Shown one piece after another: positions 1-13,371 of a stretch of DNA of 64,000 bases (within the stretch, counting starts at the first letter, position 1; each line of letters opens with the position of its first letter). The translations under genes and the position numbers were made by a program. Location of the stretch: positions 7,753,333 through 7,817,332 of the forward strand of contig NC_133399.1 in the NCBI RefSeq assembly GCF_047511655.1, given 5' to 3'. The notes beneath the pieces are model-generated. The model was given only the letters and a program-made list of their open reading frames with translations. It searched no databases and had not been told where the DNA came from. Source of the DNA: Castor canadensis (Eukaryota; Chordata; Mammalia; Rodentia; Castoridae).

Positions 1-1324
1 TAAATGTTCTTGTCTTCCATCTTTCAGAAACTCTCCTGCATCTCCAATGAACTCTGAGACTCACCTGGATGGGTTTTGCAAATACAAGGTCTCCACCGTA
101 GTTCCAAATCCCTCCTATATTATTGACAATATAGACTAAGGCTATGTAGCTAGACACAACAGAAGGAATGGCTCAAGCATGAGTTTCCAAGCCAGATGAT
201 GACTCCAAGGGGAAACAACCATGTTCCATCCAGACCCAGCCTACACATGCTAAGGGAAAAAGAGAGGGAATGTATTTTAATTTTTGTATGCCAGCTCATT
301 AGGCACATTTCCCTCTTGTTATCCCAAACTTAAGCACCATCGTTTCCCTTGGGATGTCTCTCTGCACATAAAGAAATTTTTCTTAATGATTCTGCGTTCC
401 TAAGTCATCAAGTGAATTAGTCTTTGTTACTTCTTTTCATTAACTCTTAGATTTCAAAATGTCTTACTTCCAAACACCTTTCGCCAATCCTCAATTAAAG
501 TTGACTCCAAAGTCCAAGACTGATGAACCTGTCTTTATCTGGTCTGTTGGGGGTACATCCCCAGATATTTTAAAAATTACCTTTCCAACAACAAGTGTAG
601 TCTTTGACCCCTTGACACAAAACAATTAATTATTATAATCCTTGGCTATATGGTACTTTTTCCAAACATTGAAAATATCATGTTTATAACATATGATTAA
701 GACCTATCATTTAGTCGTGTGTTTGTAAACCCTTTCATAATTCAAAGGGTTATATTCAGATATTTTTATGGACAAAGTCTTGATATTAGCAACGAAAAGG
801 TTTCTCCTATTTAGTTTTCAAAAAGTCAATTCTTTGTGTTCTATACTATTATGACCCTCATTCTACACCATAGTGATGGAGATGGAATGGTGAGTTGAAC
901 TTCCCAGTTGGGCTCACTGTTATCATCTCAACAGATGAGTTTTAGAGGAGACAGAAATATTCAGTCTATAACAGAATGGAAAAACCATTATGGCAATCAT
1001 AGAACATAGCAAGCAACATAGATATTTGGATTTTTATTCTTTTTACCATATATTAATTGTACAAAATACAGGGTATCATATATTTGCATAATATGTATAA
1101 TGTACTCTAAATATATATATATAATCTCCCCAGTAAATTATCATGTCCTGATTCTCTCTTAATGGTACTCTATTTCCCAAATACACCTACATTAATATCT
1201 GATCATTTTAATCTAGATTCTGCATTAGATACAAAATATTTGATATGTGACTTTCTGAGTCTGAGTTATTTTGTTAAACATTGTAATTTGCAGTTTCATT
1301 AATTTCCATACAAATAATCCATGA
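1..1324. other. Intergenic AT-rich DNA, no gene seen
   Basis: I find no coding frame or RNA gene here. The stretch is AT-rich and holds a short TA run near 1110-1122. Around 840-985 there is a possible old LTR remnant, listed separately. The rest is unassigned. Confidence 0.6.
840..985 (-). repeat. Possible MaLR-type LTR remnant, antisense
   Basis: The stretch that reads as a T-G-A-G-T-T-T-T-A-G-A-G-G run and then ATATTCAGTCTATAACA resembles the antisense end of old mammalian MaLR LTRs. The resemblance is recalled, not computed. No TSD or second boundary is visible. Confidence 0.25.
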
Positions 1325-4250
1325 TCCCTAAACCAGTATCAAAGAAAATACTTAAAGGAATACCAAGTATTGAAGAAGAAGACCAGCATAACCAAAATAA
1401 TATAAGAAATAATAAATGTCCTAGAGGAGTAAATCAGATACAGGAAATAATCAAGCGTTACAAAAACAACAAAATGACAAGAATTAATATGTACATTTAA
1501 GTAATTATCCTGAATGTTAATGATCTAAATTATCCAAGTAAAAGACAGACTGATAGATTAGAATACAAAGCAAGAACCCACACTTTGTCACCTATGAGAA
1601 ACACACCTCACTAGCAAACATAAATACAGGCTTGAAGTGAAAGGAAGGGGAAAGTTACTCCAAGCATATGATATTTGGAAGCAAACTGGGGTATCATTAC
1701 ACATATCAAACAAGGCAGAATTCAAATCAAATTATTCAGAAGACACAAAGAATATCAATTCATATCAACAAAGGGAACGATCCAATAAGAGGATATAACA
1801 ATTATATGCCTATATGCATCAACTGTCAGGGCACCCAATTCAATAAAACAAACAATACTGGACATTAAAGCACATATATTCCTCAACACAAAAATACTGA
1901 TGACTGTGCAACCACTCACACCAACAGATATGATGTAAACATACAAAAAACAATGAAACCTCAGAAATAAGTGGCATTTTAGATCAAATCAACTTAGCAA
2001 ACATACCCAAACTACCACACCCAACAGCCACAAATACACATTCTTCTCGGCAACTCATGAATCTTTCTCCAAACTAAACCACATTTAAGGATATAAAACA
2101 AGCTTCAAAAAATACAATATAATTGAAATACCTATTTTTATCTTATCTGATATAAATTAACAAAACTAGAACTCAACGGAGAAACATATTTACCAGACAA
2201 GAGGTGTAAAAGTCTCCTTCACTGTGGATACCCCAGAAACCTAGAGGTTCATTAGGGAATAATTTGAAAACTAATATTCCAATAATTTTGAGAACCTTGA
2301 AGAAATTGATTCATTTCTAGATACCTGTGATTTAAAAAAATTAAACCAAGAATATAGAAATAACTTAAATAGTTCAGTACAGAGTGATGAGATTTAAAGA
2401 ATTTTTTAAATCTCCAAAAAAGAAAAGCCAAACACCAGATAGAATCAATGCTGAATTTACTAGATACTGAAAGAACTAACAATAATAATCTTCAAAATAT
2501 TAAAAAATACACAAAGGCAAACAAATCTTCGAAGCTCATTCAATGAAGCCAGTATTATCCTCATACCAAAACTAGGTAAGGACTTAACAAAACATAAGCT
2601 ATAGAGAAATGTCCTTAATGAAAATAGATATAAAAACCCTAAATGAAACACTTGGAAATAAAATTGAACAGCACAGTAAGAAGATAATACAATATGTATT
2701 CTAGGATTTCAAGGATGGATCAACATCAATAAATCAATAAATGTAACACAGCAGATAAACAGAAGCAAAGACAAGAATAACATAATTGTCTCAAAAGGTG
2801 AGAAAAAGCATTTGAGAAAAATCAACTTTTCATGATTAAATCCCTCAAGAAACTAGGAGTACAAGGTTTATACCTCCAAATAATTAGGAATGCACATACC
2901 CACCTATAGTCAATATTATGCTGAATAGAGAAAAACTGAAAGCAATACCTCTGAATCAGGAATCATGGATATCCACTGTCTTCACTCTTATTCAATACAG
3001 TGCTTATATTCTTAGCCAGAGTAAGAAGGCAAGAGAAATACAAAGTGATACAAATAGGAATGGAAGAAATTTTCAGATGATGAAATTCTATACTTAGAAA
3101 ACCATAAATATCCATGAAAAACTTCTTAAATATGATTTTTTAAATTTCAGTAAAGTAGCAGGTTACAGAATCAACAGACAAAAATCAGTTGTACATACCA
3201 ATAATGAAAATGCCAAGGAAACAAAACAATTCCATTTGAAATACACTCAAAAATACATAAAAGCAAACAACTAGACAGGGAGAAGACCTCTAAAATGAAA
3301 ACTGTAAAGCACTGAAGGAGGAAATTAAATCAGATACTAGGAGATGGGAAAAGCCTAAAGAATTGTAGCAAATCTTTGCCATGTATTCATTCAAGATGAG
3401 ATTAATATCTTCAATGTAAGTACTTCAAAAGTTAAATAGTAAAAAGGAAAATATGTCACTCAGTAAGTGAGCAATGGAATTGAAAAGATGCTTTTCAAAT
3501 GAAAATGGTCAGTAAGTACACAGAGAAATTTCAACATCCTTTTCATTTATGTCATCACAGTCACAGTGGCTGTTGTAGAAAGCAAAAACAAACACTGGTG
3601 AGGATCTGGGGGAAAAAACCTTTTAGTCACTGTTGGTGGGAATGTAAATTATTCTAGCTAGTATGAAAATAAGTATTGAGTTCCCACAAAAAATTTTAAA
3701 ATGTAGGTTCAATATGATCCACTCATATCAACTGTGAGTATTACCCAAAAGAGTCACAGTCAGCATACTACAGAGTTACTATTTACGCAGATCTATCACG
3801 ACTATGTGCAATACACAAAATGTGGAATCAGCCTAGGTGCCCGTCAAGAGATAAAGAAAAATGTGCTACATCAACCAAATGGAATTTTATCCTGGAATTA
3901 ATAAGAATGCAATTATGTCATTTGTGGGAAAAATGGATGGAACTAGAGATCATCATGATAAGTGAAATAAGCCAGTCCAACAAAGAAAATAGAACATGTT
4001 TTCTCTCTGTTTGCAGAAGCTGGGGAAAAAAATAAAACAAAACAGGAAACAAGAAAAGCTCATGAAAGTAAAAGGGAAAATATTAGGGAGTTGGATGGGG
4101 CAAAGAAGGGGGAACTGTGTAGAGAATATAAGAAAGAGTAGCAAATTGAACCTAATCATATGGCATTATATACATGTTGAAAATATCATGAAGAAATCCC
4201 TTTATTGTGCAATTTAATTTATGCTAATGAAACTTATTTCAAAAGAAGAA
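1325..4250 (+). mobile_element. Old decayed LINE-1, sense, ORF2 to 3' end
   Basis: Translation fragments follow L1 ORF2 order. Endonuclease-like sequence starts near 1500. Reverse-transcriptase-like sequence lies near 2400-3200. The C-terminal segment lies near 3590-4035, where the WNQPRCPS and KWMELEIIMISE-type motifs occur, followed by the 3'UTR. The frame is broken by many stops and indels; the longest open piece is about 70 codons. The end near 4230 resembles the terminal L1 3'UTR (TTTATGCTAATGAAAC). It is much more diverged than the L1 nest at 22-40 kb, so it is an old subfamily. No TSD was found. Confidence 0.8.
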
Positions 4251-4785
4251 AGTATTGGCATACTTCTATCAGCTCCTGTTAAAAAAATATGAATTATTTA
4301 TCATATCAATTCCTATTTTCCTTCAATGACAGAACTCTTGTCTGTTGTTTTACACTTTGGTTCTAGATAGATTATGATGCTTTAATAAATTTATGTTTCC
4401 ATTGCTCAATATAGTGATGATAATTGTGTTTTTCATTTGCACTTTAACATTTAGCTGAACTAAATGTTCAGCTTCTTAGTTGTAATAGCTGTCCATTTGG
4501 TTGTAATTCTCCATTTTATCATCAAAAATGTGTCAATTTGCTTTTACCAAATATGTCAAGCAGAAATTTTTTCTTCTTCTGGCACATGGGTTTGAAATTT
4601 CAGGACAGTATTGGTTTGTGTTTTAGCAAGTGTGTTTATTTGTCTTCACTTTGAACTCCATGGATTTTCCTCAAATAATTTTATGTAAGTTTGAAACAAG
4701 GAAGCTATTTTTATGGTCATGCCACATCCTTCTCTTTAAAATTTTCTTAAATGTCATTGGCATCTGTTATGTTGATCCTATTATA
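4251..4785. other. No gene seen; spacer between two old L1s
   Basis: AT-rich sequence with no recognisable coding or repeat signature. Confidence 0.4.
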
Positions 4786-5640
4786 TCTCTTAGTGTATAT
4801 TAACTGTAGTAAGGAGTTTCATTGTGATTTTCCATATATGAATATAATTTACTTTAATCAAATCCACCTCCTCTAACACAATGATCTCCACTCTTCCACT
4901 AATTTTCCTGCAAATAATGTGGTTTCATTATTGTTTAAGGCTGAAAAATACTCCATTATAAACACATCCCACATTTTCTTCATTTGTTCATCAATTTATG
5001 AGAACCTAGTCTGATTCTACAGTTTGGCTATTGTGAATAGTGCTGTGATAGACATGGATGAGCAGGTATGTCACTTTTTATTGATTTATGCTCCTTCAGA
5101 TATATATATGCCCAAGAGTGGAATTACAGGGTCATAAGATAAGTCTGTTTTTACTCCTTGGGTAAACCTCAGTACTTATCTTTGTAGTGGTTATGTAGTT
5201 TACATGTCCACCAACAGTGTATATGAGGACACTGTTTCCTCGTATCCTTACCAGCATTTGTGTTGCTCATTTTCTCGATGATGGCCCAGCTGAAGGTCAA
5301 GATGGAATCTCAGTGTGTCCTTGATTTGCACTTCCTTTATAGCTAAGGGCGATACACATTCTTTATGTAATTACGGGCTATTTGTGCTTCTCTTGAGAAC
5401 TGTCAGCTCAACTGATTTGCCTATTTAGTACCCAAATGGTTTGTTCTTTTGGTGTTTAATGTTTTAACTCTTTGCCTGTTCTGTATTTTAATCCATGGTC
5501 TGATGAGTTGCTGGCTAATAAAATTTTCCCATTCTGTGGGTTGTCTCTTGATTCTAATGATGGTTTTCTTTGGTATGCAGAAGATTTTTAATTTGCTGCA
5601 ATTATATTTGTCAATTCTTGCATTTATCTCCTGAGGAATT
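4786..5640 (-). mobile_element. Old LINE-1 3' portion, antisense
   Basis: Read on the minus strand, 4786-4900 is an L1 3'UTR. From about 4950 to 5640 it is the C-terminal part of ORF2: the region reading TTTGGCTATTGTGAATAG on the plus strand is the reverse of the highly conserved ...TATTCACAATAGCCAA... stretch. CCCATTCTGTGGGTTGTCTC near 5530 is another typical antisense L1 landmark. The sequence is heavily mutated with no long frame. The inner boundary, near 5640, jumps to ORF1-like sequence, so most of ORF2 is missing. Confidence 0.8.
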
Positions 5641-6900
5641 TGAACCCAATTAAGAACATGTTACATTTGCCCAAACCTCCAAGTGTTTTCTCTGTTCTAC
5701 TGTTTAGAGGTCATGAATTCCTTTAGTGTTGATTTATCATGAAAGGTTTTCATTTGTCCTTCAATCATAAAGGATAGCTACGGTGAATACAGTAATCTAT
5801 GTTGACAATTATTTTCTTTCATCGACTGAAACATACCATTCCATGTCCTCCTTGTTGTTAATGTTTCCATTGACGAATCTGCATTTATTCTGGTGGATTT
5901 GCCTTCATAGGTATCTTGGAACTTCTCTTGCAGCTTGCAATTTTCTTTCCTTAATCTGTATTCTGAATGTTTCAATTACATTATGTCATGGAGAGATTCT
6001 TTTCTAGTTTTGTCTGTTTTGAGTTGTAATACCCTGTTGTACCTTGATAATCATGTCTTTCTCAAATTCTAGAAACTTCTCTGCAATTACTTTATTAAAA
6101 ATATTTTCTATGACTTTAGCTCACACCTCTTTTCTTCCTTATATTCCCATGGTTAGATCTTGTAATAATGCCCCAGAATTCTTGCATGTTACATGAATAC
6201 TCTTTCATTTGTTCCTTTATACTCATCTGAGTGTTTCAATACATCTACTTTTTCCTTCTGCCATGATGCTTTACATTCAATTTGATCCAGAGTAATGGAC
6301 AGGCTTTCAGCTGAAGTAGTTTCTTTTATTGTACTGTTATTTGAACTCTGGATGTTGCACTTGCTAGGCAGGCACTCTACCAATTGAGGGACAATCCCTG
6401 CCCTTTTTGACTTAGTTATTTTTATAATAGGGTCTCTCATTTATGTCCAGGCCAGCCAGGACTATGATCTTTCTATTTATGCTTCCATTACAGTTGGAAT
6501 GACAGGCACATGCCAAGATTTTTTTAGGTTGAGGTGGGGTTTAAAAATCTTCTCTCCAGGCTAGCCTCAAACCATGAGCATATGAATATTTGTTTACTGA
6601 GTAGCTTGGATTACAGATGTGAGCCATCATGACAGGTTCAACTGCTCTTTATTTGCCTTATTGAGACTTAATTTTCAGAATTTCTGTTTCGTTTTTCACA
6701 ATTTATCTGAATTGATTCCTCTTTCCTGTCCTACATTTTCATGCTCATCTCATTTAACTCTTTATTTGAATTCTCTTAGATTCATTACATTTATTCATGT
6801 CCTCTATCAGTTTTTGATCATTCTCATAATCATACTTTTGAATTTTTTTCTGAGAATTCATTCACTTAATTGTATTTAGCGTTTTTAACTATGGAGTGGT
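5641..6900 (-). mobile_element. Old LINE-1 ORF1 portion, antisense, interrupted by a SINE
   Basis: The minus-strand translation at 5975-5778 (ENCKLQEKFQDTYEGKSTRI, then a METLTTRRTWNGMFQSM-like run) aligns by eye with the C-terminal domain of L1 ORF1p, as seen in the intact ORF1 at 27027-28229. The 6640-6890 stretch looks like the Lys/Glu-rich coiled-coil half of ORF1 read backwards. A SINE at 6345-6635 splits the two. The piece lies directly beyond an ORF2 3' fragment in the same orientation, which implies a large internal deletion of one element or two separate fragments. Confidence 0.6.
6345..6635 (-). repeat. Dimeric SINE (tRNA-like plus second monomer), antisense
   Basis: CTTGCTAGGCAGGCACTCTA near 6360 is the reverse complement of the tRNA-like box (TAGAG..GCCTGCCTAGCAAG). 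The following ATTACAG...GACAGGCACATGCC part is the reverse of the first monomer. It lies inside an older antisense L1 ORF1. Confidence 0.75.
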
Positions 6901-8799
6901 TGACTTTTGGAAATGTCATGTTGCCTTGTTCATATTTCTCCTACTTCATCATTCAGATTTCTACCTCTGAATTGAAATCATTGTTTGGACATTTTATTTA
7001 ACTATAATCTTTCATAAGAAGTGTTCTCCCTTCTCAGACAGGACAGTGTAGTGGCAGGATCAAGGTGCAATTTCTTACCACTGGACTGGGAAGTATGACT
7101 CACCTACATACTCAGGGCTCTGTGTCACATCCTCAGGACTATGCAGATTCATGCATATCACCTGCATATTTCTGTACACGAGTTGGCTATCTCCTTCTGG
7201 GCTACTTTAAATGTAGAAGCTTACCTATTTTGTGTACAAAGAATCACTCCTGGCATAGGGAACCTGGCAAATTTCCCACTTGCTCCACCCACCCTCTAGT
7301 CTGTGACCCTGGGGACAGCAATGTCCCAAGTTAGGTGTAGCTCCTGAATGTATAAGAGTGGGAGAAACAAATAGCACCAAGTTCTGCACTGGTAAAGGAA
7401 GAATTGTGGGACAGAGGCACAAAACATGCTCTATTCAGTGCTTTCAGACCATTCCAAGTTGTTCTCTTTCCTGTGCTGGAGACAACGCTATGGAAATCAC
7501 AAGATTTGGAAGGTATGGACTTCAGGCTTTCCATCCTGGGCTGGCAGCAAGCACATTGTGAGATGCAGATTTCCAGATTTGTTTCTCATTGCTTTCAAGC
7601 CCTACCTAGCAATTAATCTCCCTGCAGTGGGGGAGGACTCTGTATAAATCATGTGAATTGGAAGACCTGAACTTATGGTTCCCAGTTATGCTGGCAGAAA
7701 ACACGCCCTATGTGGTTACTGGAAGTGACATTTGGGGTCTCTTAGGACACTCAGACCCATGTAAAAGCGAACACACCTAGTTAGGAGGTAGGTTCCAGAG
7801 ACTAAGCACTGTGTACACGTATGGCTTGATGCTCTGTATGCATTGGCACTCAAGAGGTGGGATTCCTCCTCGCCAGGCATGGCAGGGCATCTGAGTACCC
7901 TGACCTTCACTTTCAGTACTCCTTGAAATTCTCTTTGAGTTTATGTCAGACTCTCTCATTCTCCACGACCATCACTTGTGCAAGTCTTCCACCAATAGTG
8001 TGTCATGGTGCCCCAGACTTCCTAGGTCATGATCATTCCTTGTTTATAGGCTTACAGGGTATCTCAGTCTTAAGCAATAGGTCCATTTACAAGATGCTGG
8101 CTCGCCATGGCTTTCTGAGAAAAGGGATGGGAGGGATGGAATATCTTTCTTTACCAAAGCTAGTCTTTCACACTATGGCAGTCACTGATTCAACAAATCC
8201 CCTCACTGGGTTTAAGACTTCTGGGATATGTGGTTTTATACATCAGTTATAGTTGCCAGTTGGCCACCAGGGCCATCTGGCTTAGCTTGTGGTTACATAT
8301 TTAGCTTCCCCTTTCACTACAGGGAGTTAGAGATGGAGCTTGGGTCTATTTTCAGCTTTTCTTTTTCAATTCTGTTTCCCATGCTTTTCAGCTGTCCTAA
8401 CACATCTTTTGTGATTTCCAATGCTCTTCCTCTATTTCTCTATTCAGAATATAATCTATCCTGTGTTACCTGACTCTTCTCATTTATGGAGACAAAATGG
8501 AGGATAAGTTTAATCCACTTTTTTGTCCCATCCTGATTCTCTTATATAATTTTGTAATGATTTGTCTTACTGTAACAAATACATATCTGATAAAGATATA
8601 TATATATTATCAGATAAGTACTTTATATACTCTATACACATGTTTATATATATATTTAAATGGTGTTTCTATGTCACTATCTTACACTCCCATTTTATTA
8701 TCTATGAAGACTGAGCTTATTAAATTCCGATAAAGTCCATTTTATATCCCATTTTATTATTTTTTTCTGTAAATTGGAACTTTGTATCAAAAGCACCTA
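6901..8799. other. Unassigned stretch, no supported gene
   Basis: There are several open frames of 60-130 codons here (for example 7857-8252), but none has a recognisable motif or favourable codon pattern. The region continues outward from an antisense L1 ORF1 fragment, so part of it could be the decayed 5'UTR of that old L1. I could not confirm this by similarity to the 5'UTR at 25557-27026. Confidence 0.35.
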
Positions 8800-9261
8800 A
8801 TAAAAGTGGTCCACACTAATGAGTTTTAGACTTGACCATGATGTGAGAGTGACCTGTGGTCAGTGACAACCCTAATTTGACTGTTGGATTTTTATCTCTT
8901 CCTGAGCCAGCAATGTATGGTCTGATTCTCAGCAGCAATAAGAACCACAGCTCCTGGTCAGCCACATGCTCACCATAGCCAAAATCAATTCTCCACAGCA
9001 TGTGTTGCTACTCAGTTATGAGGTTCAGTGGCATGAGTATAGTTAATTCATGGTAGACCCATAATATTTTAACTTACGATATGCTTCAACCCACTAGGGA
9101 CATTACCATTTCCTCCACTGTAGCAAACAGAGCTTTCTGCAGACATTACCAAGAGTCTCCTGGGCACATGACCACTATGGTGTAGGACCAGTCTCCTGGA
9201 GCATGAAACTGGGAATGTACAGATGAACCTCCAGAAAATGTTCATCTTTATTAAACCCATA
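8800..9261. other. Unassigned, no supported gene
   Basis: This is moderately GC-balanced sequence. A 61-codon minus-strand frame (8816-9001) shows no family signature that I know. It may be an old repeat. Confidence 0.3.
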
Positions 9262-9450
9262 AACGTGGGCAGATCGCTGAACTTCTCTGAGCCTCGTTTC
9301 CCCCAATGAAAAATAAGTCCCCAAGAGTACTGATGTCAGAAAATGGGTTTGAGTAAAAATTATAGCAGACAATTCACACATTACTTTCATCAATATTGCA
9401 TTAAGATATAAAATATTTTTCACAATCAAATGCTTAATAAATGAAAATGT
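9262..9450 (+). repeat. MIR SINE fragment
   Basis: CTGAACTTCTCTGAGCCTCGTTTCC near 9275 matches the MIR core, and AATGCTTAATAAATGAA near 9430 matches the MIR 3' end, in the right order and spacing. MIR is an ancient tRNA-derived SINE shared across mammals, consistent with the high divergence seen here. Confidence 0.65.
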
Positions 9451-10814
9451 AAATGGATTTCTCTACTTGTACTCTAAGCACAAAATTGTTATTCAGTTTT
9501 TAAAATGTCAAGAGTTATAGTAACGTACCCTATTTTTGTCACAAGTTAACACATTTTTCTTCCTTGATTGTAGAAATAGTAATTTTCTGAAGCTATCAGG
9601 AGCTATTACTTTGATATTCCAGTTAACCTAGAAAAGACAGACATTTGGGAAAATTAGACTGATGACTCATTTGCTAAGGAGATTAGAATTCATGAAGGTA
9701 GTTCCTGGGGAAGAAGTTATAAGTTCTTAATTCATGTCATGTCTAACTTGGACTCTTGGGAATATAGATGGAGTAGGAAGTTTCTCCTTTCTGCTCTAAT
9801 CAATGAACCCTAAGGAAATCAGGTGCTCAAGTTTTACAGTAACAGGAGGAATTGTACCTACTGACAATGTAGGGAAGTATAATAAATACATATCCTGTTG
9901 CTGTGCCTCAGCGGGTACAATCCTAGGCTGGACAGCGTGATGGTTCCTTTTGGAGTCATAAATCAGGCTAAGAGACCAGTGCTTCACTCTTGCTGTCTCA
10001 TCTTGGCATAGCTTCTGCATTCATCATTACCATCCAGGGAAGAATGCAGACTTCTACACAAAAACCCTCTACTCAGAGACCCCATTCAGGTGAGTCTGAG
10101 ACCTTGGAAGATAGTGCAGAAAAGATCAAGCAGGAATGGAAGCTGACAAAATGTACTTAGTGTCACCTCAATACCAAGCCAACCTGGTACAGAACTGAGA
10201 GATCACTGTATTTACTTAATTGACTATGTAATTTACAACTTACTTAACATTTTATAAAGAAATATTTTTAGACTCTGCAATGCATAGATCAGTGTTGACA
10301 ATTATGTGTTGGGAAAAGAAGTTTCATTGGACAAGACTGAATGAGGAAGTGGTATAAAGTATTTCCCATAATTTATAAAATGTCCAAGGAGTTTTTCAAC
10401 TAGGGAGGAGAAAAATTGAGTATTATGGTTGAGGGATACATTGTGAAGTGAGGGAATTTTCCTTTAATCTTAAATATGGTGTGTACATGAGCCTGTTTCC
10501 ATGCTTGTGTTCATTACACTTACCAGACTAAGAGATTGTGTACACACACTGCCTTGAGACAACAGTTGGTGAGACACATTTCACAGTGTCTTCCCTCATG
10601 CTGGGGATTCTCAGGAACAAAATTAATTCTACTTCATTAATTCAGAGGAAAACTAAAGTGGTTTATGTTGCAGTTCTTCATTACTCTTGAGGTTCCTTTC
10701 AGCTCCAAATTGTTCCTACAAATTTTGTGCTTTTATGGAGACTGAGTAATTTTAGCTTTTGTTTTCATTTCTTTCATTACAAATTGAAATATATTTTATC
10801 TTTATTTTTAACCC
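9451..10814. other. Unassigned, no supported gene
   Basis: No motif-bearing frame. The 74-codon minus-strand frame at 9796-10020 has no recognised domain. Confidence 0.35.
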
Positions 10815-11095
10815 TTTTTGTATATAATAGTTGTTTAAGGGGTTTCATCATGACATTTCCATATATGCATACAAAGTAGCCCAGTTTGGTTCATCCCCTC
10901 CATTATTCTCTCTCTTACACTTTGCCCTTATTAAAGAGACTTTGACAGGCTTCAATATTCAATACTTATACATTTGCAGAAAATATATGAACCATTTTCA
11001 CCCTAGTTTACTCTCTTCATTTACCTTCCCCCTCCCACTCTACCCTTAACATGACCTGTTTTACATCCCTTTCCTTCTTTGATAAGTTTTCTGTT
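10815..11095 (-). mobile_element. LINE-1 3'UTR-like fragment, antisense
   Basis: The sequence TTTAAGGGGTTTCATCATGACATTTCCATATATGCATACA, read in reverse, matches the terminal L1 3'UTR of older rodent and other mammalian L1s. The same landmark occurs at 4800 and 55410. No ORF2 follows. Confidence 0.5.
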
Positions 11096-13371
11096 AGAAA
11101 TTTAGTTCTCTTATTCACAAGTATCTATTTTTGGGTGGTATGTGAAAGTTAATAAAGTTTGTGGGGCCAAATGAGTCAATCATATTGAGGACCAAGCAAC
11201 ACAATTGCTTGTTAAATTTAGGAAAATATTGTGCATGATCTGAAGTCACCCTTAGGAATGAGTGAAATGAAGCATGTAATGTACGCAGATTACATGCATG
11301 ATAAGAAGACATAGAAAGAGCTATTGGAATGTAATTGATGTTGTTCCTTCATTTCATTATTGATCCCACTGTGTGCAGTGTTAAGAGCACATTGAATCCA
11401 TTTATTATATATGATGAAATAATGTCCAATAGTGTCTCACCCACTGTACCTAAAGTATTTTTATTATCTATTTCCAGGTCTTTGTCAACTAAATCTTTAA
11501 TTAGAGACTGATATTGATAGAACTAATTTAATTTATATTCATCTTTAGGATGAGAATTTATTTTGCATTTTCATTTGATTTCACTCAATGTAGTTTTTTA
11601 ATACATTTATTTGCCTCAGCATTCTTTATAGTGTATCAACTATTAATTTCTTAAAGTTTTTCTATACTTTCCAATTTTTCCTCTTTTGAGAAAATGAAAA
11701 CTGATTAGGAGGTAAGATATCTATTCAATTAGATCTCACATTATAATGCCAAATGTAAAAATCAATGAAATGAATATGTACATTATATAACCACCCCAGG
11801 GATGGTTTTCTTTCTCTGAAGAAAGAGAATAGATCATCATGACAAAAACAAGAATTTGTAGGGATTATTATAGACCAGGCAGTCCTCAGAGCTAGTTCCT
11901 GAGTTCACATATTCCAAACTGGGAATAATCCTTTTACCAAGATATTGGATCCATTTTGCTAACATTTTGTTGAAGACCATTGCATGTAGTTACAGCAAGG
12001 ACATCAAATTGTAATTTCCTTTTCTTTTAGAATTGTTGACTGCCCAAATTGTAACTCTTGTAATACAGATGCCTGAGTCCTAAGCAAAGAAGGAAATAAT
12101 AAGGAATCCATTCTGTCCACAGGATGCCTGCAAAATCAAAATACTGCAAGATCCATTGCATGAGCTGTGTAAAGTAGTCAGACTCACTGATGCACAAAGT
12201 AGGATGGTGGCATCAGGGAAGGGAAAGGTAAAGTTGTTTGTTGATGGATATAAAGTTACTGTTATATAGCATAATCAATTTCTTGAAACTTCTTAGACAA
12301 ACAGTGCCTAGAGCTAAAATAATATTGTGCACATGAAATCATTCTGTGAGAATGGATCTCATATTAAGTGTGATTTGCTGCAGAAATAACAACAGAACAA
12401 AATGAAAGAAGGACACTCTGGAAGGTGGTGGATATGCTCGTACCATTGATTGTGGGATAGTATACCAGGTTCTGCATATGTCTAAACTCAATCAATGTTA
12501 CATTTCATATGTGCATTTATTTGTATATTTATTCCATCTCATTAAAACTGCCTAAATCAAGTACAGAGATAAAGTGGGAATGAATGACTCTGATCCCCAC
12601 TGAAAAATTAAAATTATTGCAGTAGCAAGAAGGGCACTTCCTCCACATTTTTACTCGCTGTTGTTTATTCACGTTGCTACCTTGGCTGTTTTTTGAACTT
12701 TGATAAGTTAAACAATCTCCATCCACAGGAACTTTGCACTGTTCAATCTTCCTGCCAGGCACAAAGGTCAGCAAATCACCTTATGTCTCCAACCTTCTCT
12801 TCTGTGAAGTCCATTTTCAAATATCATCTTGTATATTTGCCTTGCCTTAACCCAATAAAAAGCACCTCCACCCTCTCTCCTTTTTGTCTGCCTACATTTC
12901 TCTATAGCACTTAGAAGGATCTGACCTTTTATATGGTAATTTTTGTGTTAATGTATACAAAAATGTACAAATTTATGTTTTGTCATTGTGGTGTTTTAAT
13001 AAACATACATGTTGTGTAATGTTTATATCTCTCCTGACCCTGCAACATATCATTTATTCAAGGTAAAATTGTTCAAATTACACCTACAGCTCTTATTGCT
13101 GTCTAAGTGCCTATGTACTTATATCCTTTCTCCACAATTACATTGTGGTGACTTTTATTTCTTAGCACATCTAATTCAATACCTAGGCAGTGGCAGGGAC
13201 ATGCTTGGAATTCCACTTACATTCCTCTAGAACATATAAGAATGTCTCACTAAAACTGTAGATTATTCAAAATATTGAGGAAACAATATGGACAGGGGAC
13301 TTCCTAAAGAGGACCTGATTCAAAGAGTAATCATATTATTTTTTCCTTTTTCTGGTAGTGAGCCATAGCAT
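11096..13371. other. Unassigned upstream region of the OR pseudogene
   Basis: No supported gene. Open frames here are short and lack motifs. Any 5' noncoding exon of the dead olfactory receptor would lie here, but I cannot point to one. Confidence 0.35.

Noticed and set aside
7857..8252. 131-codon plus-strand frame
   Set aside because: It is the longest frame in the first 13 kb, but it has no domain, no plausible exon structure and no homology that I recognise. A chance frame fits.
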